Shown here piece after piece: positions 7,434-9,608 of a stretch of DNA of 9,608 bases. Below the pieces are notes generated by a model. It ran no database searches, was not told the origin of the DNA, and saw only the letters and a program-made list of their open reading frames with translations. Both the position numbers and the translations under genes were made by a program. Position 1 is the first letter of the stretch, and every line of letters starts with the position of its first letter. The stretch covers positions 1 through 9,608 of the forward strand of contig JBDHTO010000046.1 in the NCBI GenBank assembly GCA_039808665.1, read 5' to 3'. Source of the DNA: JBDHTO01 sp039808665 (GTDB taxonomy: Bacteria; Pseudomonadota; Alphaproteobacteria; Paracaedibacterales; JAKBAR01).

Positions 7434-9245
7434 ATGTCATCTCAACCACCTCTTCTCACCCTTCGCGGGGCATCTCTATCTTTTGGTGGGAAGCCACTCT
7501 TTCACGCACTTGACCTTTCCATCTACAAGGGGGAGCGCGCCAGCCTTGTTGGAAAAAATGGCTGTGGAAAATCTACATTGCTCAAAATCCTTAATCAGGA
7601 AATCGAACTTGATCACGGGGATTACTTTCTTCAACCAGGCACACGTCTTGGATACCTTCCCCAAGATGTAATCATCCCAGAAGATATCACTCCCCTTGAA
7701 TTTGTCTGCGCAAAAGGTATTGAGCCGTACAAAGCTGAAGAATATCTTCACCTTCTTGATGTGGCTCATTTAACTGACCTCAAAAATATTTCCGGGGGAG
7801 AGAGAAGACGTCTCGCCTTGGCACGCGCTCTTGCCGAAGAGCCGGATATTCTTTTTTTAGATGAGCCCACAAACCATCTGGATCTTCCGGCCATTGAATG
7901 GCTTGAAAAAGAGCTTTCCGGATTTAAGGGGGCTTTTCTTGTGATCTCCCACGATCGTTCCTTTTTGGAAAGGGTGAGCAATCACACGCTATGGCTGGAC
8001 CGTGGCATCCTTCGTGAGAATGATAAAGGATATGGGGATTTTGAACGCTGGAGCGATGAAATTTTTGCCGAAGAAGAGCGCATGCTTGAAAAAATGGATG
8101 CACGGCTTAGGCTTGAGCAAGAATGGCTTCACCGTGGTGTGACCGCACGGCGCAAACGTAATCAGGGTCGTCTCAGGCGTCTCCATGACCTCAGGAATCA
8201 ACGCAAAGAACGTGAGAAAAATCTCCATACCTCTATGAAGATGGTCGGCGCCGATGGGTCGCTATCAAGTCGTTTGATTGTTGAAACACATGGTATTTCT
8301 AAGTCCTATGGGGATCGTCGTCTCATTCATAATTTTACAACCCGCATTTTACGCGGGGATCGTATTGGGATCATTGGCCCCAATGGATCTGGAAAATCAA
8401 CCCTTGTCAAAATACTTGTGGGACAAATTCAACCGGATGAAGGACGTGTACGCATTGGTGCAAAGTTGGATCTCACTTATTTTGATCAAATGCGCGAAAC
8501 CCTCAAACCCGATGATACCCTTTGGCATTGCCTCTGCCCTCAAGGTGGCGACCAAGTCATTGTCCAGGGAAAGCCACGCCATGTTGTGGCTTATCTCAAG
8601 GATTTTCTTTTTACGGATAAACAGGTTAAAGGGCTTGTTGGAATTCTTTCCGGGGGAGAAAAAAACCGCCTTGCCCTGGCGAAAGCCCTTGCCCAAGAAT
8701 GTAATGTCCTTGTTTTGGATGAACCCACCAATGATTTGGATATGGATACTCTTGACCTGCTTATTGATCTTTTGTCTGATTTCGAAGGGACCATCATCAC
8801 CGTCAGCCATGATCGTGATTTTTTGAATAAAGTGGTCACCTCTGTGATGGCTTTTGACGAGGATGGTACAGTGAGGGAGTACGTGGGCGGATACGATGAT
8901 TATATCGCACAACGTCCGAATCCGACTCAAAAGATCTCTTCCAAAAAAACGCCCCCTAAAAAGTCGGAACCCCAAGACACATCATCTCATAAAAGTGCAT
9001 CAACACGCCTGAGCTATCATCAAAAGCGTCTTCTTGAGACGTTGCCTCTTGAGATAGAACACATCACAAAAGATATTGATGACATGGAAAACAAACTCGC
9101 TTCCCCTGAGTTTTATACCCATCACAGGGATGAGTTTATGAGAACAACACAGGCTCTTGAGGATGCGAAAAAGAAGCTTTCGTCCATGGAAGAACAATGG
9201 ATAGAGATCAGCCTTTTGGAGGAGAGTTTAAATGAAAGGGGTTAA
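7434..9245 (+). CDS. uup: ABC-F family ATPase Uup
   Basis: This is a soluble protein with two ATPase domains and no membrane segment. ABC-F proteins act on ribosomes, and Uup is also linked to DNA-intermediate tolerance and transposon precise excision in E. coli. In 603 residues: ABC1 with Walker A GKNGCGKST (40-48), signature ISGGE (119-123) and Walker B ILFLDEPTNHLD (139-150); an inter-domain linker of about 205-275 rich in Arg/Glu with the Uup-type stretch GVTARRKRNQGR (235-246); ABC2 with Walker A GPNGSGKST (315-323), LSGGEKNR (405-412), VLVLDEPTNDLD (425-436) and SHDRDF (458-463); a Lys/Pro/Ser-rich hinge of about 495-523; and a charged coiled-coil C-terminal domain of about 525-598. The C-terminal domain separates Uup from EttA. 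The start is six bases after potI, with no good ribosome binding site, so coupling or leaderless-like initiation is possible. All catalytic residues are present. Confidence 0.93.
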   Translation: MSSQPPLLTLRGASLSFGGKPLFHALDLSIYKGERASLVGKNGCGKSTLLKILNQEIELDHGDYFLQPGTRLGYLPQDVIIPEDITPLEFVCAKGIEPYKAEEYLHLLDVAHLTDLKNISGGERRRLALARALAEEPDILFLDEPTNHLDLPAIEWLEKELSGFKGAFLVISHDRSFLERVSNHTLWLDRGILRENDKGYGDFERWSDEIFAEEERMLEKMDARLRLEQEWLHRGVTARRKRNQGRLRRLHDLRNQRKEREKNLHTSMKMVGADGSLSSRLIVETHGISKSYGDRRLIHNFTTRILRGDRIGIIGPNGSGKSTLVKILVGQIQPDEGRVRIGAKLDLTYFDQMRETLKPDDTLWHCLCPQGGDQVIVQGKPRHVVAYLKDFLFTDKQVKGLVGILSGGEKNRLALAKALAQECNVLVLDEPTNDLDMDTLDLLIDLLSDFEGTIITVSHDRDFLNKVVTSVMAFDEDGTVREYVGGYDDYIAQRPNPTQKISSKKTPPKKSEPQDTSSHKSASTRLSYHQKRLLETLPLEIEHITKDIDDMENKLASPEFYTHHRDEFMRTTQALEDAKKKLSSMEEQWIEISLLEESLNERG

Positions 9246-9608
9246 TTATTCACATTGAATGGTAGCCGCAAACCCAGTTTCCCCTCCAAGTCCTATACCT
9301 AAAATCTTACCACCGACATCTACCTTAACATGCACTTCAAAACTTCCCTTTTTATTGACCTTACATAATTTTTTAATGTCTATCAGAACCTTTTTTAATT
9401 GTTCTAATGGAATATTTGATAATCCCTCTATCTCTACTGGATTTTCCACATTTGCGGGATCGTCTTGACTAAGCCTTGGCTCTAAATTTCTGTTTGCCAG
9501 TACATCATGTTTATTGGTGGGATCGTACATACCGGGAAGATTTTTTTTGCTAATAACGCTTTTTCTATAAAAAAATGGGAGTGTATCTTTTGTTTCACTT
9601 TCCTCCCC
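9246..9608 (-). CDS. Unrecognised protein, 3' part only (runs off the right edge)
   Basis: The frame is open on the minus strand from the window edge to a TAA at 9248-9246, giving at least 120 residues. The first ATG inside it (9530-9528) has no purine-rich site before it, and the frame stays open upstream without another start codon, so the gene most likely begins outside the window. The visible part has a charged, Asn/Asp/Pro-rich middle (DPTNKHDVLANRN, LSQDDPANVENP), a predicted helix (IPLEQLKKVLIDIKKL) and a final beta-rich stretch ending GGETGFAATIQCE. I do not recognise the family with confidence. The helix plus strand-Gly-strand ending weakly recalls the trypsin-co-occurring domain Trypco1. 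No signal peptide or membrane helix is visible. GC is about 36% by hand count, lower than the neighbours, which hints at an accessory gene. Its stop abuts that of uup. Confidence 0.6.
   Translation of the reverse strand, partial: GEESETKDTLPFFYRKSVISKKNLPGMYDPTNKHDVLANRNLEPRLSQDDPANVENPVEIEGLSNIPLEQLKKVLIDIKKLCKVNKKGSFEVHVKVDVGGKILGIGLGGETGFAATIQCE

Noticed and set aside
8278..8826. A 182-residue plus-strand frame within uup in another frame.
   Set aside because: It lies over the second ATPase domain of uup, which is intact in the correct frame; there is no sign of a frameshift or a nested gene.
8397..8975. A 192-residue open frame on the minus strand inside uup.
   Set aside because: It lies fully antisense to a strongly conserved ABC-F gene, has no recognisable domain and no good start context; it is a by-product of the uup codons.
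9246..9530. Treating the minus-strand gene as a complete 94-residue protein starting at 9530.
   Set aside because: The frame continues open to the window edge and there is no ribosome binding site before that ATG, so it is more likely an internal methionine.
1..9608. CRISPR arrays, tRNA or rRNA genes, insertion sequences and attachment sites.
   Set aside because: No regularly spaced repeats, cloverleaf-like segments, transposase frames or terminal inverted repeats were seen; nearly the whole window is accounted for by coding sequence.

Overview
The window looks like a piece of chromosome from an alphaproteobacterium of moderate GC (hand counts of 60-base blocks run from about 35% to 60%). 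The pair ftsH-glmM, two genes read in the same direction almost without a gap, is the usual order in that class. The protein sequences are clearly Gram-negative in type. A host-associated lineage such as Holosporales is possible but is only a guess, since nothing in the window fixes the genus.

Layout: positions 1-175 are a leader with the possible last codons of an upstream gene, two hairpins and a weak promoter candidate. Seven plus-strand genes then run from 176 to 9245 with no gap over 10 bases: ftsH (membrane AAA+ zinc protease), glmM (phosphoglucosamine mutase), a complete polyamine importer in the order of the E. coli putrescine operon (potF-like binding protein, potG-like ATPase, potH-like and potI-like permeases), and uup (an ABC-F protein with two ATPase domains). 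Junctions are +2, +10, +3, -4, -4 and +6 bases, so the array could be one transcript. On the minus strand, an unrecognised gene enters from the right edge and ends at 9246, stop codon to stop codon with uup. It is more AT-rich than its neighbours (about 36% GC by hand count).

How the genes fit together: FtsH does quality control in the inner membrane. GlmM makes glucosamine-1-phosphate for UDP-GlcNAc, the precursor of peptidoglycan and LPS. The four pot genes make a full importer: periplasmic receptor, two membrane subunits and an ATPase. Uup acts on ribosomes or DNA intermediates. These jobs are not one pathway; the grouping looks like a housekeeping operon carrying a transporter cassette.

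No mobile element, CRISPR array, tRNA or rRNA was seen. The points most worth a second look are the altered ligand pocket and apparently uncleaved N-terminal anchor of the PotF-like protein, the TTG start of ftsH with its structured leader, and the unknown partial gene at the right edge, whose C-terminal end weakly resembles a domain known from bacterial conflict systems.
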